Source: Runella aurantiaca
GTDB taxonomy: Bacteria; Bacteroidota; Bacteroidia; Cytophagales; Spirosomataceae
Reading direction: 5' to 3'
NCBI RefSeq assembly: GCF_003339505.1
Contig: NZ_QPIW01000008.1
Span: 1-64,000, forward strand
Length of the DNA stretch: 64,000 bases
In this document: positions 26,458 through 36,044 of the stretch, in pieces
Position numbering within the stretch: position 1 is the stretch's first letter
How the letters are laid out: every line of letters begins with the position of its first letter
Notes under the pieces: generated by a model
Databases searched by the model: none
What the model was told of the DNA's origin: nothing
What the model saw: the letters and a program-made list of their open reading frames with translations, nothing else
Position numbers and translations under genes: made by a program

Positions 26458-26503
26458 CGTTGCTTTTTGGAAGGTTTTTTCTTCCAAAAAGCAACGATTT
26501 TTT
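26458..26503 (+). terminator. Terminator of the metalloprotease gene
   Basis: CGTTGCTTTTTGGAAG (26458-26473) and its perfect 16-bp complement (26481-26496) flank a short T loop and are followed by ATTTTTT. It separates the protease from the lrp-like gene starting eight bases later. Confidence 0.9.
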
Positions 26504-26510
26504 ATAACCC

Positions 26511-26972
26511 ATGGAAGAGCCCTTAGACGAATACGACCGACTCATTTTACAGCAACTCGAACGAGATGCGCGTAAGGCCTATTCGGCCATTGCCGACGAC
26601 TTGGGTATTTCTAACACAATGGTGCACCAGCGGGTGGGGAAGCTCAAACGCATCGGTATCCTGAAAAGCACCACCGTGGTACTCGACGAGCGTAAATTGG
26701 GGTTTGAATGGGGGGCTTTTACGGGTATTATGCTCAAAGAAGATTCCGATTCGGAAAAAATCATTGAAGCGCTCAAGCAAATCCCCGAAGTGACGGAGTG
26801 TTATTATATTACGGGTAAATACACGTTGTACATCCGGATTGTGGCGCGCAGCAATGAGCACATGCGGCGCGTACTGTACGAGAAAATTGACCACATTCCG
26901 GGGGTGCTGAAAACCGAATCATTGATTGATTTCGGGGCCGCTTTCAAACGAAATGTCCCCATTGAGGAGTGA
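26511..26972 (+). CDS. Lrp/AsnC family transcriptional regulator
   Basis: A 153-residue regulator. The N-terminal winged helix-turn-helix LDEYDRLILQQLERDARKAYSAIADDLGISNTMVHQRVGKLKRIGI is followed by the RAM ligand-binding/oligomerisation domain (TGIMLKEDSDSEKIIEAL, VTECYYITGKYTLYIRIVA). Such proteins usually sense amino acids and control amino-acid metabolism. Candidates in the neighbourhood are rocD at 22413 with its palindrome, but the two are not adjacent. The 5' leader is very short after the preceding terminator, so its promoter must lie within or before the terminator. Confidence 0.93.
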   Translation: MEEPLDEYDRLILQQLERDARKAYSAIADDLGISNTMVHQRVGKLKRIGILKSTTVVLDERKLGFEWGAFTGIMLKEDSDSEKIIEALKQIPEVTECYYITGKYTLYIRIVARSNEHMRRVLYEKIDHIPGVLKTESLIDFGAAFKRNVPIEE

Positions 26973-27002
26973 GCTTTTTACCATTTACTAAACCTTACCT
27001 CT

Positions 27003-28469
27003 GTGCAAAGTACTTGGATTGGAGTAGACATCGGCACCACCAATGTCAAAGCCGTGGCCTTTGACGAAAACGGGAGCGTGGTGGCCCACGCCACAGGAAC
27101 TTGTGTGACGTACCATCCCCGAAATCGTTTTGTTGAGCAAAATCCTGACGAGATATACCGGCTTTTTGTCCACGTACTTCGGCAGGTAACGGAGCAATTG
27201 CGGCACAAAAATGCCACAGTAGAAGCCGTAAGTTTGTGCTCGGCCATGCACAGCGTCATTCCACTGGATGCCCACAATCATCGCCTTACGCGGTCGGTGC
27301 TTTGGGCAGACAATCGTAGTGAAGCCCAAGCCGACGCCCTTAAACAAGCCGACATTTTTCCCAAATTATATTCGCATACGGGTATTCCAGCCCATCCCTA
27401 CGCCCCCTTAACAAAGATGGTTTGGTTTCGCCAAACCCAGCCCCAACTTTTTAAGCGTATTCAACGGTTTGTATCCCAAAAGGAATACATTTGGTTTAAC
27501 CTTTTTGGGAAGTTTCAAATTGACTATTCGATGGCTTCGGGTACGTCGCTTTTGAACAACCGCCGCTTGAAATGGAGTGAAATGGCGCTGGCTTATACGG
27601 GCATCAAGGCCACACAATTGTCGGAGGCGGTGCCCACGTATCATATCGAAAAACTGACGAATCCTTCGCTTTGCCGTAAACTTGGATTGCGCTCTGGAAC
27701 TCCCTTTGTCATCGGTGCAGGCGATGCATGCCTAGCCAATTTGGGTTCGGGGGCTTTGGCCAAAGGCGTTTCTACTCTGACCATCGGTACCAGCGGAGCC
27801 ATCCGTCAAACGGCGGCCACGCCAGCCCGTGATGAGAAAAGACGACTTTTTACGTACGTGCTTGACGAGACCCATTTTGTATCGGGCGGACCGACCAATA
27901 ACGGCGGTAATGTGTTGGAGTGGCTTTCAAAACACCTCTTGCTAAAAGACCCGAGCGAGCTGCTTGCTTTGGCCGAAAATGCTCCTCCTGGAGCCGAAGA
28001 CTTACTTTTTGTGCCTTACCTTTTGGGGGAAAGAGCGCCCGTTTGGGATGCCCACGCCCGGGGAAGCTATCGGAATTTAAGTTGGCAACATACCCAAGCC
28101 CATTTGGTGCGCGCCACGATTGAAGGCATTGTCCTGAACTTGAACCAAACGCGCCAAATCATCGACAATCAACTTTCTAAAACCCAGATACTCCACGCCA
28201 ATGGGGGCTTTACGCAATCCAAATTTTGGGTGCAATTGTTGGCCGATATTTTTGGGATAGCGGTAAAAGTAAACCAAAGCGGCGAAAGCGGATGTTTGGG
28301 GGCTATTATGTTGGCAATGAAAGCATTAGAAAAAATAGAAAGCCTTGAAAAAGGCGTTCAGAACTGTGTTCATTTTGCCGAGACTTACCATCCTGACCCC
28401 TCTAATCGACTGATTTATCGGAAAGTAAACAAAAGTTTCGGGAAGCTAATTGCCCAGACAAAAGCTTGA
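27003..28469 (+). CDS. FGGY-family gluconokinase
   Basis: A 488-residue carbohydrate kinase. The N-terminal phosphate-binding motif is WIGVDIGTTNVKAVAFDENG, with catalytic segment VLWADNRSEAQADAL. The FGGY C-terminal domain has VIGAGDACLANLGSGAL, TIGTSGAIR, LLGERAPVWDAHARG and HANGGFTQSKFWVQLLADIFG. Features such as VSLCSAMHSVIPLD and the short YHPRNRFVEQNP match gluconokinases rather than glycerol or xylulose kinases, so the expected product is 6-phosphogluconate. The start is GTG 27003-27005. Confidence 0.88.
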   Translation: MQSTWIGVDIGTTNVKAVAFDENGSVVAHATGTCVTYHPRNRFVEQNPDEIYRLFVHVLRQVTEQLRHKNATVEAVSLCSAMHSVIPLDAHNHRLTRSVLWADNRSEAQADALKQADIFPKLYSHTGIPAHPYAPLTKMVWFRQTQPQLFKRIQRFVSQKEYIWFNLFGKFQIDYSMASGTSLLNNRRLKWSEMALAYTGIKATQLSEAVPTYHIEKLTNPSLCRKLGLRSGTPFVIGAGDACLANLGSGALAKGVSTLTIGTSGAIRQTAATPARDEKRRLFTYVLDETHFVSGGPTNNGGNVLEWLSKHLLLKDPSELLALAENAPPGAEDLLFVPYLLGERAPVWDAHARGSYRNLSWQHTQAHLVRATIEGIVLNLNQTRQIIDNQLSKTQILHANGGFTQSKFWVQLLADIFGIAVKVNQSGESGCLGAIMLAMKALEKIESLEKGVQNCVHFAETYHPDPSNRLIYRKVNKSFGKLIAQTKA

Positions 28470-28586
28470 AAAATTAGGAATTTATTGACAGGATAAGACT
28501 TTCGTCATACGATTGGCGCGGTATTTGAGAGAACCAAATGAAATTCAAAACCGTTACTAATCAGTACTTAATCATTTCTCAAAACC

Positions 28587-29111
28587 ATGAAAAAAGCAGT
28601 GTTAGTTACCCTATCGGCGGCACTTTTGGTAAGTCTGATGGCGCTAAAGCCCCCAACTCCCCCCGCAGAAGAAGCCAAAATAAAATGGGTAACCTTAGAA
28701 GAAGCCTATAAACTTAACCAAAAACAACCCCGAAAAGTGTTTATTGATCTTTACACGGATTGGTGTGGCTGGTGCAAGGTAATGGATAAAAATACCTTCA
28801 AAAACACCGAAGTAATCGACTTCGTCAACAAGAAATACTACGCTGTAAAGTTCAATCCCGAGAAAGACGCTGATGTGATGTTGGGCAAAGTTTCGTTTAA
28901 AAACATGCTCAACGGCAAAGTCACGGGATATCCTACGACTGTATTTATGAATGAAAAAATGGCGCTTATTCAGCCAGTTTCGGGCTACTTGGAGCCGCGT
29001 ATGTTTCATCAGGTGCTGGCGTATTTTGGGGATAATAACCACGAAAAAGAGCCTTTCGACCAATTTAAAGAAAAAACGTATCCTGGAAAATACATGGCGA
29101 AAGCCCAGTAA
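28587..29111 (+). CDS. Secreted thioredoxin-fold protein
   Basis: A 174-residue protein with signal peptide MKKAVLVTLSAALLVSLMAL. A thioredoxin-like domain has active site DWCGWCKVMDKNTF (CxxC about residues 61-64), then VNKKYYAVKFNPEKDADVMLGKVSFKN and cis-proline segment TGYPTTVFMNEK. It resembles DUF255/thioredoxin_7 periplasmic proteins that reduce or shuffle disulfides; the partner is unknown. It is a single gene. Confidence 0.9.
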   Translation: MKKAVLVTLSAALLVSLMALKPPTPPAEEAKIKWVTLEEAYKLNQKQPRKVFIDLYTDWCGWCKVMDKNTFKNTEVIDFVNKKYYAVKFNPEKDADVMLGKVSFKNMLNGKVTGYPTTVFMNEKMALIQPVSGYLEPRMFHQVLAYFGDNNHEKEPFDQFKEKTYPGKYMAKAQ

Positions 29112-29251
29112 TTATCGTAGAGTATCACTGTTTTCTGTCGTATTTTTCTTGGCATGGGGTGGAGAGTTTCTTTCTTTAAAAGAAGATTTTTGAAGAAAAA
29201 CGAACCTGTCCACCTTTGCAAATGTTTAGAGATTTTACCAACGCTATGAAT

Positions 29252-30043
29252 ATGGAACTTCCTATATATCAGCTTGATGCATTTACCAGTCATGTTTTTG
29301 GGGGCAACCCCGCCGCCGTTGTACCGCTTACGTCTTGGCTACCTGATGAAACATTGCAGGCTATTGCTGCTGAAAATAACCTCGCCGAAACCGCTTTTTA
29401 TGTTCCAACTGACCATGGATTTCACATTCGTTGGTTTACGCCTACCGTCGAAGTAGACCTGTGCGGCCACGCTACCCTTGCTACTGCTTACGTTTTGTTT
29501 TCGATTGAGAATTACGCCCAGGAGCAAATCCACTTTGATTCTCGAAGTGGTGTTCTGACGGTTCGACAGGAAGAAGATTGGCTTATTCTGGATTTTCCAG
29601 TTGATACACTTCATAAACAACTCGTGTCACCTCCCGCTTTGTTGGAAGCCTTGGGGGATATTACCCCCATAGAAATAATCCGGGGAAAAACCGACTTTAT
29701 GGCCGTATTGGAGAATGAAGAGCAGGTGCGAAACCTCGAACCTGACGTAATTGTGCTCTCTACTTTACCCGTCAGAGGTGTGATTATTACCGCCAAAGGC
29801 CAAGAAGTTGATTTTGTCTCCCGCTTTTTTGCGCCGCAGTCTGGCATCGCCGAAGACCCCGTAACTGGCTCCGCCCATACTACTCTCACACCTTATTGGG
29901 CCGAAAAACTCGGAAAAACGGAGTTCAGCGCCTTGCAGGTTTCAAAGCGGGGAGGAGTGCTGAAGACAAAGCTGATTGGAGAGCGGGTCGAGATAGCAGG
30001 TCAGGTACGATTATACTTGAAAGGCACGATTGTGATTGGCTAA
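29252..30043 (+). CDS. PhzF family epimerase/isomerase
   Basis: A 263-residue protein starting MELPIYQLDAFTSHVFGGNPAAVVPL. It carries the PhzF hallmark segments AAENNLAETAFYVP (conserved glutamate that acts as the catalytic acid/base), WFTPTVEVDLCGHATLATAYVLF, VDFVSRFFAPQSGIAEDPVTGSAHTTLTPYW and GGVLKTKL. The fold is diaminopimelate-epimerase-like; most members have unknown substrates. Upstream ATGs at 29222 and 29246 are in frame; I chose the one that aligns with the family. Confidence 0.93.
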   Translation: MELPIYQLDAFTSHVFGGNPAAVVPLTSWLPDETLQAIAAENNLAETAFYVPTDHGFHIRWFTPTVEVDLCGHATLATAYVLFSIENYAQEQIHFDSRSGVLTVRQEEDWLILDFPVDTLHKQLVSPPALLEALGDITPIEIIRGKTDFMAVLENEEQVRNLEPDVIVLSTLPVRGVIITAKGQEVDFVSRFFAPQSGIAEDPVTGSAHTTLTPYWAEKLGKTEFSALQVSKRGGVLKTKLIGERVEIAGQVRLYLKGTIVIG

Positions 30044-30322
30044 GTCCCGCCTTATTACTTCTTCTAATCTACATTTTGTACTGACAAATGAAGCCAGCGA
30101 TTTCGCTGACCATAAATAATGCCTGTTAGTAACCTAGATAGGTATATACGATTAGAATAAGCAAAATCCTTTTTGTTTGTTTCAGAATGAATGGGCTATT
30201 TGAAAGCGTCGAATTAGCTCTTTTAAGACATACTTCCTCAGTAGGTATATTCTCAATAAAATATACCGATTTAACAACAGAAAATACTAAAACATATCTT
30301 ATATTCGCATTTCTACAACAAA

Positions 30323-31462
30323 ATGAGGATAAAACAACTCGCTTTTCGGAATAGTGCTTGGAACCCTATATCTGAAACCCCAGCTTTTGCTGCTTCGCAA
30401 GCCCAATTGGTGTTGGCTTTTGGTGAGAGGAAGTGTTTAGAAGACCTTCAACCTTATGACTATTTGAGGGGGCTATTTCCTGCCGCAGAAATCGTCATTA
30501 ACTCTACATCGGGAGAAATATACCAAAACTCGGTACACGAAGGGACCATCATTGTCACTGCGATTGAATTTGATAAAACACTTGTCAAAACGACCAAAAT
30601 TGACATCGAAAACCATTTTCAAAGTGCTGAGTCGGGAAAAAAAATAGCGCAAAATTTATTGGCCGATGACCTGACGGCGATATTTGTCATTTCTGACGGC
30701 GGTCGGGTCAACGGCAGCGAGTTGATTGCGGCGCTCAACGAACATACCGGCGATAAAATCCTCATTTCGGGTGGCTTGGCGGGCGACGAAGCCCGTTTTG
30801 AAAAAACACTCGTAGGGTTGAACGAAAACCCTAAAGAGGGGAAAATCGTAGGAATTGGCTTTTACGGAACGCAATTGACCGTAGGCCACGGAACCATGGG
30901 TGGATGGGATGTATTCGGCCCAGAGAGAGAAGTGACTGATTCTGAGTATAATGTCCTCTATAAAATCGGCGACAAAAAAGCCCTTGACCTCTATAAAGAA
31001 TACTTGGGTAAATACGCCGATGAATTGCCCGGAGCGGCCTTGTTGTTCCCGCTTTCGATGAGAGCGACCGCCGATGCGAAGCCCATCGTTCGGACCATTC
31101 TTTCCATTGACGAGACCAACCGAAGCATGACTTTTGCGGGTGAGCTGCCCAAAGGCGCCTTGGTGCGGTTTATGAAAGCAAATTTTGACCGTTTGATTGA
31201 TGCCTCTGCCAGTGCTGCCCAAAACTCAATGAGCCTTTTTGATAGCCCGCCTGAACTGGCCATTTTGGTGAGTTGCGTGGGGCGCAAATTAGTGCTAGGC
31301 TCCCGCACCGAAGAAGAAGTGGAAGCCGCTAGGGAGATATTCGGAGAACAACCGGTCATGACGGGTTTTTATTCCTACGGGGAGATTTCGCCCCTAAACC
31401 CCAATGCTCGTTGTGAACTACATAATCAAACCATGACGATCACTACTTTTTCCGAAAAATGA
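30323..31462 (+). CDS. FIST domain sensory protein
   Basis: A 379-residue cytoplasmic protein with a FIST N-domain (about residues 30-220: LVLAFGERKCLEDLQPYDYLRGLFPAAEIVINSTSGEI and ILISGGLAGDEARFEKTLVGLN) and a FIST C-domain (about 225-365, ending FYSYGEISPL). FIST domains are proposed to bind small ligands such as amino acids. The stop overlaps the start of the histidine kinase gene (ATGA, 31459-31462), so the two probably form a ligand-sensing pair. The 30044-30322 gap upstream holds only a short GGTATATT inverted repeat (30244-30267). Confidence 0.9.
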   Translation: MRIKQLAFRNSAWNPISETPAFAASQAQLVLAFGERKCLEDLQPYDYLRGLFPAAEIVINSTSGEIYQNSVHEGTIIVTAIEFDKTLVKTTKIDIENHFQSAESGKKIAQNLLADDLTAIFVISDGGRVNGSELIAALNEHTGDKILISGGLAGDEARFEKTLVGLNENPKEGKIVGIGFYGTQLTVGHGTMGGWDVFGPEREVTDSEYNVLYKIGDKKALDLYKEYLGKYADELPGAALLFPLSMRATADAKPIVRTILSIDETNRSMTFAGELPKGALVRFMKANFDRLIDASASAAQNSMSLFDSPPELAILVSCVGRKLVLGSRTEEEVEAAREIFGEQPVMTGFYSYGEISPLNPNARCELHNQTMTITTFSEK

Positions 31463-32994
31463 GCGCTATTGATACCACAAAATTCCACCGCTTACTGAAA
31501 AAGCAAATCAATAAGTTTTTGACCGAAGATTGTTTGAAACACGAGCACTTTGGTCATTTTATCAAAGCGGTTAATGATTCCTACCTCAATTTTGATCGTG
31601 ATAAAGAACTACTCGAACATTCGGCACAGCTGAATGACAAAGAGTACGCAGAAATAAACCATAAGCTGAAAGAAGAGATTTCGCAACGTAAAATATCGGT
31701 CGAAAAACTGATTGAGGCGATTCACTCGCTAGAAATTCAGGAAGGGATTCAACCAAGGGCCTTTGATTCCAATAATCTGCTGGGATTGGTTGATTTTCTT
31801 CAAGTACAAATTGAGAACCGTAAACTGATTGAAGCAGAGCTGCGCCAGGCCAAAGAAGCGGCGGAGAGTGCCACCGACGCCAAATCGGAGTTTCTTTCGA
31901 TGATGAGCCACGAAATTCGTACCCCTTTGAACAGCATCGTGGGCCTTACGTATTTGATGCAACAGGAAGATGTGTCGCCGGTCATGGCCGAAAATCTCAA
32001 AATTCTTCAATTCTCGACCGATAATCTTTACGTACTCATCAACGATATTCTGGATTTTAGCAAGATTGAGGCGGGCAAAGTGGAACTGGAGAAGGTTCCG
32101 TTTGATATTAAGCAGCTGATTTCCAATATTAAAAAAGCCAACCAAGTTAAGGCCGAAGAAAAAGGTAACAAAATCAAATTGATGATTGACGATGACGTGC
32201 CCGATGTGGTTATCGGCGATTCGCTTCGGCTCGGTCAGATTATTTCAAACTTGGTGTCCAATGCCGTCAAGTTTACGGCCAACGGCAGTATCACTGTAGA
32301 GTTGTCTTTTGTAAAGAAAGTTGGAAATAAGGCCGTGATGGACATTTCGGTCATTGATACGGGCATCGGCATTGCCGAAAATAAGCAGGCGTCCATTTTT
32401 GAGAAATTTACCCAAGCAAATTCCGAAACAACCCGCCAATTCGGGGGCACTGGGCTGGGGCTGGTCATTACCAAAAAGCTGCTATATCTTCATAACAGCG
32501 ATATTCAGATTGAGAGCCAATTAGGAAAAGGCTCGAAGTTTTTCTTTACGATAGAGCTAGAAATCGGAACTGCGCTCAAGAATAAAGCCGTTGAAGCAAA
32601 CAATGAACTTCTGAACGAAAGTACCCTGAAAGGCGTAAAAATTCTGTTGGTGGAAGATTATCCCATGAATGTAAAAGTGGCCACTAAATTTCTGGAAAGG
32701 TGGCAGATTGTATTGGATGTAGCCGAAAACGGCCAAATAGCCGTTGATAAATACGCTGCTGGCAAGTACGACGTGATTTTGATGGATATTCAAATGCCAC
32801 AAATGGACGGGTATACTGCCACGCAGAAAATCAGAGAAATGGACATGGATATTCCCATCATAGCCCTAACGGCCTCGGCCACGTTGAGCAATCAAGACCG
32901 GGCATTTTTGGTAGGAATGAACGACTACGTCACAAAACCTTTCAATCCCAAAGAGTTATTTCAGAAAATAGCGAAGTATAGTTGCCGAATCTAA
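31459..32994 (+). CDS. Cytoplasmic hybrid histidine kinase/response regulator
   Basis: A 511-residue protein without transmembrane segments. Residues 1-140 are helical, probably coiled coil. The HisKA H-box SMMSHEIRTPLNSIVGL contains phospho-acceptor His151. The HATPase domain shows the N-box SNLVSNAVKFT, G1 DTGIGIAE and G2 GGTGLGLVI. The C-terminal receiver domain (about 390-508) has LLVEDYPMNV and the phospho-acceptor aspartate in VILMDIQMPQMDGYT. Lacking its own sensor domain, it probably takes input from the co-translated FIST protein. No separate regulator gene lies alongside. Confidence 0.94.
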   Translation: MSAIDTTKFHRLLKKQINKFLTEDCLKHEHFGHFIKAVNDSYLNFDRDKELLEHSAQLNDKEYAEINHKLKEEISQRKISVEKLIEAIHSLEIQEGIQPRAFDSNNLLGLVDFLQVQIENRKLIEAELRQAKEAAESATDAKSEFLSMMSHEIRTPLNSIVGLTYLMQQEDVSPVMAENLKILQFSTDNLYVLINDILDFSKIEAGKVELEKVPFDIKQLISNIKKANQVKAEEKGNKIKLMIDDDVPDVVIGDSLRLGQIISNLVSNAVKFTANGSITVELSFVKKVGNKAVMDISVIDTGIGIAENKQASIFEKFTQANSETTRQFGGTGLGLVITKKLLYLHNSDIQIESQLGKGSKFFFTIELEIGTALKNKAVEANNELLNESTLKGVKILLVEDYPMNVKVATKFLERWQIVLDVAENGQIAVDKYAAGKYDVILMDIQMPQMDGYTATQKIREMDMDIPIIALTASATLSNQDRAFLVGMNDYVTKPFNPKELFQKIAKYSCRI

Positions 32995-33014
32995 CATAAC
33001 TTACTGATTATAAA

Positions 33015-33060
33015 ACCATCCATGAAAAGCGCATCGAATTTCGGTGCGCTTTTCATGGTT
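33015..33060 (+). terminator. Hairpin terminator after the histidine kinase gene
   Basis: CCATGAAAAGCGCA (33020-33033) and its complement (33045-33058) form a long stem with an internal loop. There is a short TT run after the stem but no strong T-tract, so termination is likely rather than certain. Confidence 0.6.
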
Positions 33061-33156
33061 TAAGGGCGCCTGCATGGGTAGTACTTATTCAATGATTTTG
33101 CGTAAGCAGGTATGTATAGGATAGTATTTAAGACACTTTTTAGAAATATTTGAATA

Positions 33157-33164
33157 TAGTTTTG
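33157..33164 (+). promoter_or_regulatory. Candidate -7 box for the sugar-catabolic cluster
   Basis: TAGTTTTG matches the Bacteroidota -7 element TAnnTTTG about 90 bases before the first gene (33253). The -33 TTTG is missing at the proper distance, so activation by a regulator would be needed if this is the promoter. Confidence 0.35.
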
Positions 33165-33252
33165 GCTCTTATTGAGAAGTAAGTCAATTGCTTTCAGCGC
33201 CTATAACAACCCACAAATACGAAATAAATAAACCTTTCAACCACCAATTCAA

Positions 33253-34047
33253 ATGATAAAAAAACACAGTTTCAATTATTTACACCTAGGATTAATCCTT
33301 TCCGTATTGGTTTGGTCAAGTTGTAAAGTATCGACCACAGGTCAAGGAAAGAAAGCGGAAGGTCGCGCTGACGGGTTTGTTCAGATATTTGACGGAAAAA
33401 CGTTGAACGGTTGGGAAGGTGACCCTACCTATTGGCGCGTTGAAAACGGAAATTTAGTGGGAGAAATCACCCCGACAACTTTGCTTAAAACCAATTCTTT
33501 CATCATCTGGAAAGGTGGTGAGCCTGCCGATTTTGAATTGAAGGGTGAATTTAACATCACCAAAACGGGTAATTCAGGCATCAACTACCGCAGCGACCGC
33601 CTAACGGATATCCCTTTTGCCTTGCGCGGGTATCAGGCTGACATCGACGGTAATAACCGCTATACTGGCCAAAATTATGAAGAGCGTAAAAGAACAACGC
33701 TTGCCTATCGCGGACAAAAAACGTCTATTAATTCACAAACGGGTACTTTCACTCCCGAAGCCGTACGCGCTAAAGTAAAAAGCAACGCATGGACCGATTT
33801 GAGCGTGACGGGTTCGCTTGGAAGTACAGATTCGTTGAAAACGTTGATTAAAAGTGAAGACTGGAATGAGTTCCACCTGATTGTCAAAGGAAACCGTCTA
33901 CAACATTATATAAATGGCGTTTTAATGAGCGAGGTCGTGGACAATGATGCAGTAAATGGTAAGTCAAAGGGACTTCTAGGGGTACAAGTACACGTGGGTC
34001 CTCCCATGAAAGTACAGTATCGCAATCTTCGTTTAAAGCAACTCTAG
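33253..34047 (+). CDS. DUF1080 (3-keto-disaccharide hydrolase-like) lipoprotein
   Basis: A 264-residue protein with signal MIKKHSFNYLHLGLILSVL and lipobox WSSC (Cys24). The mature part is one DUF1080 concanavalin-like domain: FVQIFDGKTLNGWEGDPTYWRVENGNLVGEIT, SGINYRSDR, GYQADIDGNNRYTGQNYEE, DWNEFHLIVKGNRLQHYINGVL. Members of this domain have been shown to hydrolyse 3-keto-glycosides. As the first gene of the cluster and a lipoprotein it would act in the periplasm or at the surface, upstream of the cytosolic isomerases. Confidence 0.9.
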   Translation: MIKKHSFNYLHLGLILSVLVWSSCKVSTTGQGKKAEGRADGFVQIFDGKTLNGWEGDPTYWRVENGNLVGEITPTTLLKTNSFIIWKGGEPADFELKGEFNITKTGNSGINYRSDRLTDIPFALRGYQADIDGNNRYTGQNYEERKRTTLAYRGQKTSINSQTGTFTPEAVRAKVKSNAWTDLSVTGSLGSTDSLKTLIKSEDWNEFHLIVKGNRLQHYINGVLMSEVVDNDAVNGKSKGLLGVQVHVGPPMKVQYRNLRLKQL

Positions 34048-34053
34048 TATCCC

Positions 34054-34905
34054 ATGAATAAAATTGGATTTAATGTGCTGGCTTGGTCGGCTGGAATGTC
34101 AGAAGAATTATTCCCCATTATTGAGCGATTAAAAAAAGTTGGTTACGACGGGGTGGAGTTTTTTGTAGGCTCTCCCGAAGAAAGTGCGTATAAGCAGGTA
34201 GGTGATTTTACCCGTGGCTTGGGTTTGGAAACAACCACCGTTACCGTTGTAAGTCCTGACATGAATCCCATAAGCGACTCGGCCACGGTGCGTGCCAAGG
34301 GACTTGACCGCCTCAAATGGGCGATTGACCGTTCGCATGATTTGAATTCACGCGTTTTGTGCGGGCCTTTTCACTCAGCTCACGCCCATTTTGCGGCGCA
34401 TGAGCCGTATGAGCAAGAATATGGCTGGGCGGCCGAAGTGCTGCACGCAGCAGGCGAACACGCCGCACAAGCCGATGTGGTGCTGGCGCTGGAAGCCCTC
34501 AACCGTTTTGAGTGCTATTTGTGCAACACCATGTCGCAGTTAGGTAAGTTGGTTGCGTTGGCCGATCATTCACACGTACGGGCCATGTTTGACACGCACC
34601 ACGCCAATGTAGAAGAAAAGAAATATGGTCAGGCGCTCCAAACCATTTCGCCCGTGTTGAGCCATGTCCACATCAGCGAAAACGACCGAGGTACGCCCGG
34701 CGACGGACACATCCCTTGGGACGATGCCTTTGCGGGATTGGCGGCGATTAATTACAAAGGTTGGCTTACGATTGAGGCGTTTTCTCGCAATGACCCTGGT
34801 TTTGCCAATGCCATCAACGTGTGGAGAGAATACAACGATCCTTGGCACATCGCCGAGCATGGTCTGAAGTTTATTCAACAAATGTGTATCAAACACAATC
34901 TGTGA
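34054..34905 (+). CDS. TIM-barrel sugar epimerase, tagatose/psicose 3-epimerase-like
   Basis: A 283-residue xylose-isomerase-like TIM barrel. The four metal/catalytic positions of ketose 3-epimerases can be placed: Glu in LALEALNRFECYLCNT, Asp in AMFDTHHANVEE, His in SHVHISENDRGTPGDGHIPWD, Glu in LTIEAFSR. The ENDRGTPGxGHIPW loop is close to that of D-tagatose/D-psicose 3-epimerases. It has no signal peptide. It follows the DUF1080 gene by six bases. The true substrate may be a keto-sugar released in this pathway (inference). Confidence 0.88.
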   Translation: MNKIGFNVLAWSAGMSEELFPIIERLKKVGYDGVEFFVGSPEESAYKQVGDFTRGLGLETTTVTVVSPDMNPISDSATVRAKGLDRLKWAIDRSHDLNSRVLCGPFHSAHAHFAAHEPYEQEYGWAAEVLHAAGEHAAQADVVLALEALNRFECYLCNTMSQLGKLVALADHSHVRAMFDTHHANVEEKKYGQALQTISPVLSHVHISENDRGTPGDGHIPWDDAFAGLAAINYKGWLTIEAFSRNDPGFANAINVWREYNDPWHIAEHGLKFIQQMCIKHNL

Positions 34906-34941
34906 TTTTGATGAGCCTCTGACCCTTATTTCTACACTTTT

Positions 34942-36006
34942 ATGAAAAACAGAAAGCATTTAATACTGTTGTTCAGTATTGTTTTTTTTGCTGTCGGCTT
35001 TACTCGCGCTCAAAAAACAGCATTTCAGGATGAGGTAAACAAATATCGCATTGTTTACAAAGGCGAAAAAGGCCCCGGACGCGGAAAAAACATCGTTTTT
35101 ATTACGTCTGACCACGAGTACCGGAGCGAAGAATCTTTGCCAGCACTGGCCCGAATTTTGGCCAAGCGCTACGGATTTACATGCACGGTGGTTTTTGGCC
35201 TCGACGATAACGGCTTTATTCTGCCAGGCAGTTCCAATCTAAAAGGACTGGATGTATTGGATAAAGCGGATTTGATGGTGCTCTTTACCCGCTTCTCCAA
35301 CTTCGGGGACGAAGAAATGCAACATTTCGATAAATACATCCGGCGCGGCGGTCCTATTGTTGCTTTTCGTACCGCCACGCACGCTTTTAGTAATAAAGGA
35401 AATGCCAAATGGGGGCATTATTCGTGGGATTATAAAGGCGAAAAAAGTGAGTGGAAAGATGGTTTTGGTGAGTTAGTATTGGGTGAAACTTGGGTTTCGC
35501 ACTATGGCACCAACCACAAACAGGCCTCGAAACTGATTCTTGAAGAAGCGCAAAAAGAACACCCAATTTTGCGGGGCGTGAAAGACATGCTGGCGCAATC
35601 GGGCGGCTATACGGCTTATCCGAAAAACGCCACGGTGATTGCACGCGGACAAGTCCTGAACGGCATGACGGCCGATGCGGAGCCAGACAAAACCAAAGAG
35701 CTGCTACCTGTGGCGTGGGTACGTACTTATTCCATCGACTCAGGGCCGTCGGGGCGGGTTTTTGCCACTACCCACGGTGCTTCGGAAGATTTATTGAGCG
35801 AAGGTTTTCGGCGTATGGCCCTAAATGCTGCTTTTTGGTCGCTGGGCATGGAAAAACAAATCAAAGCCAACAATAATATTGATTTTGTGGGGCCGTACAA
35901 GCCAACCACGTTCAATTTCAATGGGTATAAAGCCAACGTCAAGCCTGCCGATTTGGCGGGCTGGGAGTCGTTGATTATGCCCGGCGAAGTCGTAAAGAAG
36001 AAATAA
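34942..36006 (+). CDS. ThuA-like domain protein, secreted
   Basis: A 354-residue protein with signal peptide MKNRKHLILLFSIVFFAVGFTRAQ. A ThuA/trehalose-utilisation-like domain (glutamine-amidotransferase-like fold) covers about residues 45-310: KNIVFITSDHEYRSEESLPALARILAKRYGF, LVLFTRFSNFGDEEMQHFDKYIRRGGPIVAFRTATHAF, WGHYSWDYKGEKSEWKDGFGELVLGETWVSHYGTNH, PVAWVRTY and VFATTHGASEDL. ThuA proteins are linked to 3-keto-disaccharide metabolism. Its position inside the cluster supports the same assignment. The exact reaction is unknown. Confidence 0.87.
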   Translation: MKNRKHLILLFSIVFFAVGFTRAQKTAFQDEVNKYRIVYKGEKGPGRGKNIVFITSDHEYRSEESLPALARILAKRYGFTCTVVFGLDDNGFILPGSSNLKGLDVLDKADLMVLFTRFSNFGDEEMQHFDKYIRRGGPIVAFRTATHAFSNKGNAKWGHYSWDYKGEKSEWKDGFGELVLGETWVSHYGTNHKQASKLILEEAQKEHPILRGVKDMLAQSGGYTAYPKNATVIARGQVLNGMTADAEPDKTKELLPVAWVRTYSIDSGPSGRVFATTHGASEDLLSEGFRRMALNAAFWSLGMEKQIKANNNIDFVGPYKPTTFNFNGYKANVKPADLAGWESLIMPGEVVKKK

Positions 36007-36044
36007 AATCACATCATTTAGTTACTAAAAGTATTACAACGAAT

